DNA of 64,000 bases, taken from assembly GCA_032622095.1 (NCBI GenBank), contig CP136065.1, positions 96,357,343-96,421,342 of the forward strand, in the 5' to 3' direction. The notes below the pieces were generated by a model. The model was given only the letters and a program-made list of their open reading frames with translations, searched no databases and was not told the origin of the DNA. This DNA is from Siphonodentalium dalli. Its lineage: Eukaryota; Mollusca; Scaphopoda; Gadilida; Siphonodentaliidae. Each line of letters starts with the position of its first letter. Position 1 is the stretch's first letter. Made by a program: the position numbers and the translations under genes. Below are positions 12,050-24,294 of this stretch, in pieces.

Positions 12050-13216
12050 CACCAATCGTGGGACAGTTTTGTGACCTAAATTATGTTACTTGACTTGGTA
12101 AATATTGTGCATATTTTGTGATTTTATGATCAGGCGTGTTACATATGATGCAAAGTGTCTAATAAAGTGGTATTTAATTGTCATATTTTATACAAAAATG
12201 TCTGTTTTTGGGGAGATTTCGCAAAATGGGACAGGCATAATTGGCCATTTTTGCCATATTACGAGCCTCTGGATTGTAGAGATATCAAGGAGCGGATGAT
12301 ATAGGGTCTGCAACAAGTTGACCCCATCCCATATTATATCTCAAAATAAAAAAATGTGATCATTAATAAACTTTTCTACAAATAAATGGTGATGGACAGA
12401 AATAGGCCACTTTTTTTGAAAAATGCCCTATTATATAAATTTAGGAGCGTTAAAAAATAATTTAGAGTATGTATCTTTAATTGCGGTCAGTAACGTGATC
12501 CAGTTGAGAGCAATGTGAGGCATTCACTTCTTTTGCAATTGTATATATATCTATATATACATGTATATTGATATCTATATTGATGCTCCGAATTACATAA
12601 CAAGGTAGTAGTGTTTCTGGTATAGAAGTACGAGTGTTACAAGGGTAACAGTTTGCTATTATAGAAGTACGAATGTTACAATGTACATGTACCTCAAGAT
12701 TCAAAGTTAATTTTCCAATTACAAAGTTTCCATATAAAACTTTCGAGTTGTTGAAGTAATGTTGTACATGTAGGTTGGCTACAAGTTGTTTCGGAACTGG
12801 AATTTCGAGTCGGATAGTAGTATTAAACAAGCATAAATGTCCAATAATTACAGTTTGAATTGCTATACGTGACATTTAATTGTCGGTATAATTGTGTACA
12901 CTGATAGTATTGCTGAATATGTTGCCCTGTTAAGTCTAACTTAAGAACTGTACATTACCAAAATTTATGCTTAACGGTTTTTAAAATACCGTGGATATCG
13001 TCGCATATCAAAATATATAAATTATGATGTGTCATCTAATCGCAAAATACGGGTAATGTCATTGTTTCTGGGACGAAATTGTCTTCGCATGAAAATTGCT
13101 CGGCGGGTGTCAAACTGTCTGTGAGACGTCAATAGTACCTGTGGGACGTCAATAACACCCGTCGAAGTTGCCCATGTGGGCGTTGAAGTTGCCCGATTGG
13201 CGTCAAAGTTACCCGA
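12050..13216. other. No gene recognised; small repeats
   Basis: TATAGAAGTACGA(G/A)TGTTACAA is repeated at about 12620 and 12660. A GC-richer block of 'GGGACGTCAATA' and 'GTTGCCC' phrases repeats at 13085-13215. A 132-codon minus-strand frame at 12875-12477 has no recognisable domain. Confidence 0.4.
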
Positions 13217-13350
13217 GTGAATCGAGTGAATATTTTCGGCGCGAAAAGTGTTTTATACCCGATATTAGAATTATGGGAAATCCAAGAGAATCATGGGAAG
13301 TTCGTGTAACATAAGTGTACCGGTATCGTCGGAGTAATATATAGTCTATA
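13217..13350 (+). repeat. Dispersed repeat family 3, left part (interrupted)
   Basis: Matches 7010-7165 apart from a short gap and ends AGTCTATA at the insertion point. It continues at 14838-14895. Confidence 0.85.
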
Positions 13351-14837
13351 CAGGGGGGGGGTCGGAAAAAAATTCCAGGCACGTATGATGATTTTTTTTT
13401 TCCGGCCTCGGACCACCCACCCACCCAATTTCTTCCGTTTCCGGCCTTTTTTTTCCAGGCAATTTTGGACACCCACCCTTTTTTTCCGTTTCAGGAAGTT
13501 TTTTCCGGTCAGTTTTGGACACCCACCCCCCTTAAATTTTTAGAAAAATTATCAATTGAGCAACCAAATAGCTGATTATCCTGCATTATCATAATTTATT
13601 GCGCTATATTTGAATAGAACAGTGCATAATGAGATAACTATACTATTTGAATTTATCATATAAGTGTCAATAATCAAGAAATGTGTCAACATAATCACAT
13701 TTCTAGGGATATATAGGCAGAGTGCCAAGGTTTTTATTAACATTCATTTTCATAATATATAGTCACATGATCTAGTCACATAATCACATTTGAGTATTCT
13801 ACAGAATACATGGTACCGGTACAACAAATTTCAGATTATTTGATATTTTTGATATTTGCTATGTGATATACAGTAATGCCCTAATTAATCGACTCCATAA
13901 CCACAGCAGAATAATGGGTACTTTAATTTAATTTCCGACTAAATCCTGAAAATTACCCATTATTCTGCTGTGGTTATGGAGTCGTTTAATTAGGGCATTA
14001 CTGTATTGCTGGAATCAAATTGTTTATCAAAACATGTGGAAATACAACTGTTCATCCCAGTTCATCCCAGTTTGAAGAATAATGCTAATACCAAACATAA
14101 CCATGATATACATGCGTGACTCTTCTTGGGGCATCTCAGAAACCAGAACTGAGGAAACATGTTATAGCATGTAATGGCAGGCTGGTAGCCACTGCCTGAA
14201 GTAATAGGCTTCGTAATAATTGGGAATAATATGGATGGATAGCCCAATTTTACTTCTTTTTTGCTCACGATATCAGTGACGATAAAATCTTCGTTACTGT
14301 GATTAACATTACAAGCTGATCCACATTAACATGGAAAACAATGTGAAATTGTTCAAGCTGGCACGGTTGGCCTTCAATTTATTTGTTAAGATTTTGTTTT
14401 ACGTTGTCAAAAGTCTATTTTATTCCATTATTTATTATATCTTTATTTCCAAGTCACATATGGTCAAGTGTGCTTTCATTTTATTGCTTATTTTCAGCTG
14501 AGTTCTGCATAGTTATTCTTATTTTGTTGTATCAGTAGATGGAATCCTGATTAAATTTTATTTTCCCAATAGCGCAGTGTCTAGTTCTATCAAGTTGAAT
14601 TTGGGTTATTGTTGGCCATTGTGCAACTGATCCAACTTCTGATAACCTCTATATGTAGTATAGCATTAGTATTAACTATATATGACCTGTTTCTGTTCAA
14701 AACACATCAAAATAAGACTCAATAGCAGGAATGGAAAAAAAATTTGGCATATGGAAAAAACTGTTTTTTGGACCCAAGAGACACCCACCCACCCCATCAT
14801 ACGTGCCTGGAAATTTTTTCCGACCCCCCCCCCCCTG
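13351..14837. mobile_element. hAT-like non-autonomous transposon nested in family 3 repeat
   Basis: The left terminus is CAGGGGGGGGGTCGG, continuing through ATTCCAGGCACGTATGATG. The right terminus is its inverse, CATCATACGTGCCTGGAA through CCGACC...CCTG. Internal CACCCACCCACCC blocks are also inverted. The flanks are GTCTATA at 13344-13350 and at 14838-14844, a 7-bp target-site duplication; the unoccupied repeat at 7160 has this once. hAT elements typically start CAG/CAGGG and make 8-bp duplications, so hAT is the best fit but not certain. There is no transposase in the 1487 bp, so it would need a transposase supplied elsewhere. Confidence 0.85.
13869..14005. mobile_element. Foldback MITE, TA-flanked (Tc1/mariner-like), family 4 copy 1
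   Basis: TA plus CAGTAATGCCCTAATTAA on the left is mirrored at the right end as TTAATTAGGGCATTACTG plus TA. The arms continue through ATCGACTCCATAACCACAGC. It is nearly a full-length palindrome. TA flanks and a CAGT start suit the Tc1/mariner superfamily. It is nested inside the hAT-like element. A second member is at 44939-45188. Confidence 0.75.
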
Positions 14838-14895
14838 GTCTATAGAGTAAATATTTCCGGTTTAGAAATTACACATTTTGATAACAAAATTGCCC
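14838..14895 (+). repeat. Dispersed repeat family 3, right part
   Basis: GTCTATAGAGTAAATATTTC through AATTGCCCA matches 7160-7220, completing the copy broken by the hAT-like insertion. Confidence 0.85.
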
Positions 14896-15553
14896 AAACA
14901 TTACGCGTTCGTCTTTCCAAACCTAATGACGTATCGATGGTGTTATTAGCTTGGTGTTATGAGGCGTTGCGCATTCACCGAGAAATAACTGCAACTAGCC
15001 ACGTGGGCGCCGACCAATCAAAATGCTGGATTTAGTGATGACAACACTTAGTGTGTAAATATATCGAAATAAATGTATATAGACACGACAACTCGACTCT
15101 TCCTTGAATACGTTACGGCCACCTCACATTCATCACAGCATCAGTGAATTTCTGCTATTAGAATGTCCACAGTAACACTTAAAGACATGTTATATACTTA
15201 GTTTAAACAGTATCTCATTTTCTCGCTATGGACATTCAAATATATAATTACAATGGATAAAAAGTTTGAAGACTCAAAGACATATTATGAACGAACTTCA
15301 GTGTTCAAATCAAAATGATAAGTGCACTCAGCCTTATGCAGGAATGTAGCATTCAACTAATATTGAACTGCGCATAATCGCATGTAATATCACTTTAAAG
15401 TCACGATTACCTATCCAGAATGGAACTTCGAAGAACTGATCAACGGGAGATCACTCTATGAGACAGTTCTTCGTCTGCGTGATCAGTCTGAAATTTAGTG
15501 GTCTTCGTTATCATTTCTGACTATGGTTTTCTTGTCATTTCTCGGTGTAATAG
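14896..15553. other. No gene recognised
   Basis: AT-rich; no exon, RNA gene or terminal repeats identified. Ends with TAATAG (15548-15553), the target duplication of the next MITE. Confidence 0.4.
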
Positions 15554-16008
15554 GAGGGTATCAACCCCCCATTTTCGGTACGCGAGATTCAGGGTGTTTT
15601 GAAGCCGTGTACGGGATTCATACCCCGGAATTAACTGGTATTCGGGTTTAAGCAAAACATCTTGGACGCAGGTTTTGATGGCGCAAAATAATATTTTGTG
15701 CTAGTTATCTGTGTGAATTAATGAGTGGGTAGAATAGCTTCTTGGGCATATTCGACCACCATGCCATCATAAAGTATCATTAATCGTATCATAACGGCCT
15801 CATAACGCCCATAATACTCTACTCCAATATCCTGTCAGGTATAATGGATCATAATGTGTCTATGTAACTTCTGCTTGTATCTGTCTGATATTAAAACAGT
15901 CAATTTGTAATGTCATTTATCGCATATTATTTCTTAACATGTATGCAGGATTCACCCCCCAAAATTAACTGGTATTCAGGATTCAGGGGGGAGGGGGGTG
16001 ATACCCTC
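15554..16008. mobile_element. MITE with GAGGGTATCA termini
   Basis: The left end, GAGGGTATCAACCCCCC, mirrors the right end, GGGGGGTGATACCCTC. TAATAG flanks both sides (15548-15553 and 16009-16014). 'AATTAACTGGTATTC' occurs twice inside. A related fragment lies at about 43380-43470. Non-coding. Confidence 0.75.
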
Positions 16009-16014
16009 TAATAG

Positions 16015-16590
16015 AATATTCGACAGAGAAGATTCTGTCGCCATAAATCGTTCAACGTTTACACTATGGGACAACAACGATGTTACCAGAACACTACTAT
16101 CTATTTAGTGGTTTTCAATGGAACGATTTCTTTGAACCACATTTAACTCTTCCATCGCCAAACTTTCTGGGGTTGACATATAACCGTGCATCGAGTTTCC
16201 TGGGCATATTGTCAGTTTTTTGTTTGTATCATCATGCCAGAAAACTGACACAAGACAGCATTTGCGCATGCGCGTATATACAGACCCCCCCCCCCCTGAT
16301 GTTATTTACACTGGCACCTCTCCCAAAATGTGACTTGTAATTTACAGTGTTCTAATCATGTACGCAAATATTAAAATTGTGAGTTTCGCTCAGTATATAT
16401 GCATCATGTTTTAAACGTGGTGTTTTGAGCGACGAGATATCTCGTCGCCAGCAACGGGTGGCGTCCTTCGGGACCGAATGTGTCAATTTGTACGTGTGAC
16501 ACAATGTGTCCTTAATAGTTATGGCGTATTTCGCTGGTGATACAGTACAAGAAAACTAAGATGCATGCATCAGGTCGGCTGTGAACTATC
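16015..16590. other. No gene recognised
   Basis: AT-rich, with a C-run near 16285. No supported exon or RNA gene. Confidence 0.35.
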
Positions 16591-17520
16591 TACCATAGAA
16601 TTGTTGTAGCTATCGATTATACATTTTGGAACACCTGTCTGTATGTATGTGTGTATGCATGGATGCATGTGTGTATGTGTTATAGACTCTAACGCTGCTC
16701 GACTGATCCGACTCGGATTTGGTATTTAACGTGTCAACTTGACCTCGCTCATAGGCATGTTTCTGGACCTTGACCGATCCGACTAAAACTAAAAATTTGT
16801 GTGTAGGACTACTTCGATCCCGGGAGCAATATGGACGGGTTCAATTTCACGTGGGACCATGTTCTCGAACGTGTTGATATAGGCATGTTACTGGACCAAT
16901 TGAACAATAGTTTGGCCAGACGCTGTATATACTGGGTACTGTCCAGATGGAGGCGATCACCGAAAAATCCCTAAATAGTCCGAACGAAGTCGAGTACATC
17001 AGCTAGTTTATTATATATTTTGGACATTTGTCTGTCTGTTTGTCTGTTAGCTATGGCCGGGAAAACTGCCGGACAGATTTGACGAAATTTGATACCTAGG
17101 GGAAATTATTTCCAGGGAGTATTTTGGACGGGTCTAATCTTGATCCCGACTTGACTTTGACATTCAAAAAGATCAATTCAAGGTCAAATCTGGTAAAACG
17201 GAAGTATTTCAACGAAATTTAATACCTACTGTTACTTTTGTCCCAGGAGTGTTTCGGGTGGGTCAAATCATGACCCGGACCTGATCTTGACATTCAAAAT
17301 TGTCAATTCAAGGTCAAATCGGGTAAAGCCGGGCGGATTTCGACGGGTACTTTTGTCGTGACTTTTGTCCGGGGAGTGTTTTGGACGGGCCAAATCGTGA
17401 CCCGACATGATGTTCACCTTTAAAATGGTCAATTCAAGGTTAAATCGCGCAATTCTCCGAAAATCAGAGGGGAACATCCCGGACGAAGTCGGGTCCACCA
17501 GCTACTATTATATATGTCTA
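16591..17520 (+). mobile_element. Helentron/Helitron-like non-autonomous elements (two tails)
   Basis: Two segments each begin with an ATTATACATTTTGGA / ATTATATATTTTGGAC block followed by GTCTGTCTGT-type repeats. They end CGAAGTCGAGTACATCAGCT (about 16992) and CGAAGTCGGGTCCACCAGCT (about 17486). Within 17097-17480 a unit of roughly 120 bp repeats about three times; its core phrase is CAATTCAAGGTCAAATC. The tail resembles the CAGCTAGT-type ends of non-autonomous Helentrons. This call rests on tail resemblance only. Confidence 0.4.
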
Positions 17521-17744
17521 GATTTAGTTACAAACTAAATACCTGTATATTGTACAAAGAAATGTTTGACAAATATATCTGTATCAATATTACCATACGG
17601 GTCATTAAAATAGATACGACGAAAAAAAAATTGAAGGGTGCATGTATCAGGTAAATTTTTATATTTCAAATGATGACAGGAATGCGGAAAGTTGAAGTAC
17701 CTACGTAATACTGGCTATCCGAATGAAGAGATATACATGTATAT

Positions 17745-18160
17745 AAAAACCAAAATAGAAGGCGACAATGTTTTCCAAAAAAATTCAAAGCATTCGATAG
17801 CTCCCATCTAGTTGTCAGCCCGAAGATCAATATGAAGTTTGGTGACTATCAGATGAGGGATATGTCTGTACAGTTGCTAAACAATTCAGTCATGCAAAAG
17901 AGGATCAAACAGTAAGATACCAAATTGCTGCCTGTGGTAATGTTTTTTAACGAAATTCGGGAAAATTAGATTACTCTCACCCTGGTTATCCAGAAGATCA
18001 TTGTGGAATCTGGTGACGATCGGACAAGGGGTGTCGTCTGTAGGATCAACCAAATTATTTAGCCATAAAAATAGTAAAATTCAAGATCACCGCTGGCAGT
18101 GATGTCTTCACAAGGACAGTTTGAGAAAAAAATATGGCTCACATCTAGCGGTGACCCAAA
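17745..18160. repeat. Dispersed repeat family 2, multiple units
   Basis: Three units share CTCCCATCTAG, ATATGAAGTTTGGTGAC and 'TAAAATTCAAGATC' phrases at about 110-bp spacing. They are diverged from each other. Confidence 0.55.
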
Positions 18161-18889
18161 ATATCCACATGAGAACAAGTTCTCCAATAAAAGCTGGCTG
18201 CAGGGTGCGCCAATTGATTCAAATTCGAAATTTAGCAAGGTGTACTGCTTGTGGCCATGTTTTCCCCGCAAATTTGATAGACTGATGGACAAAACCACTG
18301 AATCCGTTGAATCAATATACATGTATACATGGATTAATTTATATGCATTGTTATACACAGTACTGGTATATAAAGGTACTGAAAATAACAATATTACTAG
18401 TATACACAAAATAAACCATATATCATGGCTATGGGTTCTAATATCCGAATATGACAGCTGAGAACTTGGTGTGAATTGAAGAGTAGTGGTGTCTCAAGTA
18501 TATCTAACCCTTCACGTTAGAAACATGCCATTAAATGTCATAAGTATAATCTAGCTTGAGGACAGAAGTTATCCATAAAACCCCCCTTAATTCAACCAGG
18601 TCCTCGCGCGATGTATGGTCGATCACATGATGATCTAGGGGGGGGGGGGTTAAAATTGGTGTATAAAAACAGCACTGCATGTAAATATAAAATAAAATAG
18701 TGCTACATCTTATTACAGATTATTGCCATATATAATCAGTGACTATACAGACAGTCTGACAAAATAAAGTTTCAGTGACACTCTATCCGAAGAGGGGAAT
18801 AATTCCATCTGTTACAGTCAATGGAGCAATTATGAATCTGGAAAGGTGAAATTTCTAAGTAATACTAGATATCGACATGACGCGATAAC
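18161..18889. other. No gene recognised
   Basis: AT-rich with a G-run at about 18638. Overlapping open frames on both strands (18059-18461) derive from the family 2 repeat and lack motifs. Confidence 0.35.
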
Positions 18890-19035
18890 ATATAACGTAA
18901 ATGCAATATGGCCGCTGGCGACCATTTTTTCCTATAAAATTAAAAAAATATTTGATAGCTCTCATCTGATAGATCAATATGAAGATAAATATGAAGTTTG
19001 GTGATGATCGGATGAGTGAAGTGGACTGTGCTAAA
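18890..19035. repeat. Dispersed repeat family 2 fragment
   Basis: Carries 'GCAATATGGCCGCTGGCGACC', split here from ATATGAAGTTTGGTGATGAT and CGGATGAG. Matches the family hallmarks at 10120 and 17830. Confidence 0.55.
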
Positions 19036-19048
19036 CGGTTTAGTAATG

Positions 19049-19345
19049 CTTAAAAAGATTCTTACCTTAATATTTTTATGTTCACTTTATAAACTTCACT
19101 GAGTCATCTTTGTCATGTATTGAGTTTGATATCTTTTGTTAACAGTTTATAAATCATGTATGTCTCATGTTAGTTATTTTAATTTATGTGTTTATTATCA
19201 TTAAATAAAGTTGCATTCCTTAAAAAGATTCTTACCTCAATGTTTTTATGTTCACTTTATAAACTCCACTGAGTCATCTTTGTCATGTATTGAATTTGAT
19301 ATCTTTTGTTAACAGTTTATAAATTATGTATGTCTCGTGTTCGTT
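19049..19345 (+). repeat. 170-bp tandem duplication
   Basis: CTTAAAAAGATTCTTACC starts at 19049 and again at 19219. The following 'TTTTTATGTTCACTTTATAA' block and GAGTCATCTTTGTCATGTA are near-identical. The second copy is cut short after CGTTATTAT. Confidence 0.85.
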
Positions 19346-20920
19346 ATTATATTATATACACTTTATAGTGTGTTTCATCTGGTTTCAGAACGAAAAAAAA
19401 ATGAATAAAATCACAAATTTGTAAATTTAAAAACAATTCAAACGTTGTTGTATTCCATGTCCCAACCTGGACATATACACAAAATTTCAATAATATTCAT
19501 TGAGAAACAACGGACCAAACGCCATATAGCACCCCGTATACATCTTTTATTCCGAGCTGGCCTTTTATTCCGAGTTGGCACACGTCGATTGGGGCGAGTT
19601 AGCCCTGGGGCGAGTACGCCGATTCCGACATCTTCTCTATTTGCAGCAGGTATACGTTTACGCTGATTTACGCGTAATTTAATTTACAAAGTTCCCCAAT
19701 TGGTATCGTAAATAGAGTGACCTTATTTGACAGAGAATGCCTCTGTTATTGATTATCAAGTTGCTATACATTAAAAACGACAAATTCACATGCTCGTTCA
19801 AGCGCAGTAGTCTATTTTCCCCATGTTAAAGGACATCCACAGATACTAAATAACGCTAACCTACTGCAAATGTTTGACACGACAACTGTTAACATATTTG
19901 GGCTGAATTCATCTGACGCGGTATTATTCCTCAAAATAAACAACAAAACCATCGTTACTTGGAAATGTAGTTTGGGCTAACATTTACATAAATCCTCCAC
20001 ATCATTTATCCCGACACACACGTCAGATGAAAAACAGCCATGAAGTAAACGGCCAAATTGGCCGAAACAAACACGTCGTCGGAACGAGTTTCTTAACATA
20101 TCGGTGTCCTTTTATGCGTGCATAAACTTTAGGCCTAGCATTTAACATGCCAGTGGTGATGGGTGGTCATAAGTATGTATATGGTGGTACTGGGTCCTAC
20201 CTGAGTATCAGCTGCCTTGTGTCGCAAACCGACACTGGAAAGGATAGTCAGTGGGGGCCCAAATGAGTTTTGGAAAGTCAGGATACGTGGTGTGATCGTT
20301 ATGGTGGTGCGAGCGTGATGTATATTATGCTGTGATCATTGTATGTATTTTGTCTTATATCTCATTTTGTTTGGCGAAGGCAACATAACTATTTTCATTG
20401 AAACAAAATGAAGTGAAAGTTGTAAGTGGTCGCTATTTATTGTCACGACCGTTCCGGGGATATAAATATGTTGATAAATACACGAGACACTACTACACAT
20501 GATTATGTTAGTCATATATATGCTGCAAATACTCGCCGAATTACTTTGTATACATTCGACAGCCGTGTGTGAAATAAATGCTCTTTATGTTTACCATACC
20601 AAGAACTACTTACATTCAACAGTAGAGAAAAGACCTTTCTCCGTTCTGACTTCTGAGGAGATACGTTCTATGACTTTATGATACATATACAGTCCGTGTG
20701 TATGTATTTCTATCGACCTTTTGTGTGCGGAGGGGAACATCTTATATATTCCAGTTCCAGTTGCACATTCCTCTCTTCCCAAATTTCAGAGTTTTGTATC
20801 TGACAACTAATGCCCTAAAGCTTAGCTCACAAACAAGACGCACGCCGGACGTCTTAATTATCAAGACACTCGTTGAGATGATCTATCCAATACATAATAC
20901 AATGCGAGTGGCGTTCTAGT
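19346..20920. other. No gene recognised
   Basis: A duplicated CTTTTATTCCGAG(C/T)TGG near 19540 and 19560, and GGGGCGAGT repeated near 19590 and 19610. A family 1 MITE remnant, GCTCTTTATGTTTACCATAC, lies at 20581. No exon supported. Confidence 0.35.
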
Positions 20921-21039
20921 TGTCATCATTAATTGTGTCGAGCTTGCCCCAATAAGACAAGGAACATGTTTTTATTCTTATAAGAATACAACATGTTCCT
21001 TGTCTTATTGGGGCAAGCTCGACACAATTAATGACGACA
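20921..21039. repeat. 119-bp near-perfect hairpin
   Basis: Arms of about 50 nt: TGTCATCATTAATTGTGTCG onward mirrors the sequence ending CGACACAATTAATGACGACA with a single A/G difference in the part compared. The loop is about 18 nt and centred on TTCTTATAAGAA, itself palindromic. It lies just downstream of the LINE reverse-transcriptase fragment on the minus strand. Confidence 0.85.
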
Positions 21040-21129
21040 CATTTATACTGACATGGGACACATGCCGAGTTCTCCATATATGAAAAATGTCGATTTTTAA
21101 ACTCCAATGTATATATATATTTCAATAAC

Positions 21130-22335
21130 CACAATTTCGAGTTTTTCAAAACATCGTGTTTTCGTGTCCCCAGACCTCGGATCCATATTCATGATTGGGT
21201 AATCGATGGCTTGTGGTACATATAGGTATTTGTAACTATCTGCTATCTCTAGTTCGTGTCCAATTATTGAAAATTCCCCGCTATTCAGAGATTTGGTTTT
21301 TCGTCCAAATATTAGCATCATGGTTTTTGATGTATTGACATTTAATTTCCACGTGTCGTAATATATAGTAAATTTATCAAACATGTTCTGTAATCTGTCA
21401 CGTGAGTTAGCGAGGAGTACAGTGTCATCTGCATAAATTAAGAGAAATAGTTTTAAACAAAGTCCAGTATCAAATAATACTTCTGGCACTTTAATGTACA
21501 TGTAGATTCCATTTGATCCATGCGCACGACGATGATTTCCAAGATCGTTTAGGTGTATTGCAAATAGTATCGGCGAAAGAATGTCTCTTTGGAAAAAAAA
21601 GTCGGAATCTTCGTTTCCAATGCGTATATACACACAGTTCGATGTCATTATACTTTGATCGTATACCATCTGAGAGATTACCTTCGATTTTATGCCTAAT
21701 AAGCTTTTTTTCCAAAGCGCTGTTCTCCAGACGGACTCAAACGCTTTTGAAAAGTCTATAAAGGCACAGTATAATGTCTGCTTGTTATGTTTCAAGATTT
21801 GCGATAATGAGTACAGTGAATTATGTGACCAACTGTGGAACATCCTTTGCGAATTCCCGCTGGCATTATGACTGTAAGTCATTATTATTAAGAAATGTGA
21901 TATATAATGCATGCGTTCACTAACAATGCTAGCAAATATTTTTGAGATACAACTTAAAAGAGTTATCTTCCTGTAGTTATTAGGTTCGGTAGATTCTCCT
22001 TTCCCTTTAACGTGTGCATGGTCGTGTAATTCCAGTTATCCAGCTTTCATGTACTATTCCGGTGTTTGAATTCAAATTAAAATATTCTTGAATCGTTATT
22101 CCAAATTAATGAAGAGCCCCTTTAAGATAGTCGTGTTATATTGTCGTATCCTGGCGCTTTTCCTAGCTTTAAGGCTTTGATAGCCTTTTCTATTTAAGAT
22201 ATTGTTAATTCCCCATTTAGAGGCGATGTGTCAATATCGTTAATATATATATATGTGTATATATACGACCACATCGCTTTCTGTATAGGTATTTCAGTTG
22301 GAAAAAAATTCGGAGATTCGAAATAATCTTTGAAA
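21130..22335 (-). pseudogene. Non-LTR retrotransposon reverse transcriptase fragment
   Basis: The main frame runs 21912-21097 and extends upstream in the same frame through NNYRKITLLSCISKIF. Recognisable reverse-transcriptase blocks in order are that fingers block, AFIDFSKAFESVW (motif A), QRDILSPILFAIHLNDL (motif B), YADDTVLLA (catalytic motif C) and WKLNVNTSKTMMLIFG (motif D/E). Further upstream, near 22190-22140, ALKLGKAPGYD is the usual pre-RT block, but a stop codon precedes it. Endonuclease and C-terminal domains are missing, so the copy is dead. It resembles CR1/L2/Nimb-type LINEs; the clade is not resolved by eye. Confidence 0.85.
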
Positions 22336-22789
22336 TCGCCTACTTCCAGTGTCGGTTTATCGGCTCTGCGGGTGTTCAGTTTTGTTTAATAAATGACCAG
22401 CCTTTGCTTGATCGGACATGAAGATTATATATTTCAGAGCTCACTTTTTTGTGTTATTGTGATGTCGGCTTGATTTAATCTTTTCTTTGTATATGTTGTG
22501 TCTGTCTAATAATATATGTTTATTCGCCAAAGCTAACTCGAGACTCAACACATATTCAAGAAATGCAACTCTAGTCAATATAAAAACAGATGGTTCTGAA
22601 TGTAGAGTTATGTCTCGTCTTTCGTATGTTTCCGTGGCCGGATACTTCGTGGATTTTGTATTTATCGGATTATTTTACCAAGACTAGTAAACGGGTAGGT
22701 ATCTTCGTTGTGGTTTGAATTTCCAGCTCCCGCACCCGTGAAGCGAATGTCGCAACATCTCTTTCTGTAGGAATTATCCATGCAACTAT
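22336..22789. other. No gene recognised
   Basis: May include diverged upstream sequence of the minus-strand LINE, but no motif is legible. Confidence 0.3.
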
Positions 22790-22990
22790 TAACTCAAAGG
22801 TACGGAAGTCCTTCGCTGTGAGTATGTTGTTAAAATAGTCACGCCCGTCAAAACTACCATGAGCAGAAATGTATTAATATGTAGACATATTTTGTTCTTA
22901 CACAGCCATAAATATCGCGTAAATAGTATGTTATTGTCGAGTTCGTACGCCGTGTTATGTAAACAACAGCCAGGTTCTGTAACAGTTGTT
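22790..22990 (+). mobile_element. TTAA MITE family 1, partial copy F
   Basis: AAAGGTACGGAAGTCC, TATGTTGTTAAAATAGTCAC and 'GTAAATAGTATGTTATTGTC' align with the left third of the full copies. The right part is lost. Confidence 0.5.
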
Positions 22991-24294
22991 GGCTTCGCAT
23001 GAACCCATGCACTTCGAATGTCTTGAATCTAAAATTCTTTAACTAAATTTACTTTATATTGTGATACCTCGGTCATCGTTGAATCAAGTCAATTGCACGC
23101 AATGCCTTTCGATCTGAAACATATCGTATACATCAGTGGAGAGTGACCCCTACCGAATTCGTTTTGACCCGGGGTAAATATTTTATTGTGAAAACTGAAC
23201 TATAGAAATTTTACGTGTGTGTGATTATATATTGATGAATTTACTCTAATAATGTGGTCACTCTCTATCCCTGTTCTCTTTAAAACAACATATATGTAGT
23301 ATAAAACGATGGAGTCGGAAAAATAAGTTGTCTGAAGTGTTCCCATTATAACAGAAATTGTTTTGATATGATGATTATACCAGCAAAATGTGTTGCCTAT
23401 TTCAAATAATAAAGTGGATCAATATGATTTTTATTGAAAATTATCAATAATAACTCTGCCGTGATGGAATGAATACTGTTCTTCTCTAAATCTTATTGTT
23501 AATTACCAGTATATATGTCGAAGTTATATACTAATATTTCAAGGGGAGAAAATTCACTTCTTTTTTTAACCTCGTAACAATTGATATATCCATATGAATA
23601 TGTACATATATATACACGTGAATATGCATCTATTATCTATTTCCATGTATACCCCCCTGCTATAATATGTATTATATCTCAAACACTGTTTTTACAGTTT
23701 AATGAGAAATAATCATATTGCATATTGAATCCCTTTAAAACAGCCCAGGGGTTTCTGTCACTTCAGTACAAGTACGTAGACAGAATGTACAATCCGTAAT
23801 ATAACATTTCGTGTATTTATTGACCTATAATTTGCTCCCGATAAGTTTTAATACATTTTGAAAATGTGTCGGACTAGACATTGCATTGATAGTCCCCGAT
23901 AAAGAGCGTCATACTTTGTTTAAAAAAAAAGAGAAGATAAATATCAATTATGATTGTTTGTGCTTGTTTTCTAAGTAAACAGATCGATGGTTTTGTGGAT
24001 TTTCGCGATGCATGTCCATAGAAATGATGGTGATTGGAGGTTTGTTTTCTTTTAAAACTTTGGATCTTTAACCATAATAATCATGAACGAACAAACAGAT
24101 AACGTTTTTTATTATTAAATGCTGAATAAAACATAGACCCTTTAATTATCTCCGAGGTGGTAATTTATAACCTATAGAAACCTACCACCCCCAGATAATG
24201 GACCTATCCGTAGGTACCGCCCACATAATTATAGGCTACGTGGTTACTGTTACTAAGCACCACAAGCCATCTCAATCTCGCTACATATCCATTG
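22991..24294. other. No gene recognised
   Basis: AT-rich. CCGATAAAGAGCGTCAT at about 23897 echoes the AAAGAGCG motif of family 1. The block 24140-24220 (ACCTATCCGTAGGTACC) has an inverted partial match near 25570. No exon supported. Confidence 0.35.

Noticed and set aside
12477-12875. 132-codon minus-strand frame
   Set aside because: Overlaps short repeats (TATAGAAGTACGA) and has no domain or exon borders.
16790-16840. T-loop-like TTCGATCCCG suggesting a tRNA
   Set aside because: No matching acceptor, D or anticodon stems upstream.
18059-18461. Overlapping 116- and 120-codon frames on opposite strands
   Set aside because: Both derive from the family 2 interspersed repeat; neither has protein motifs.
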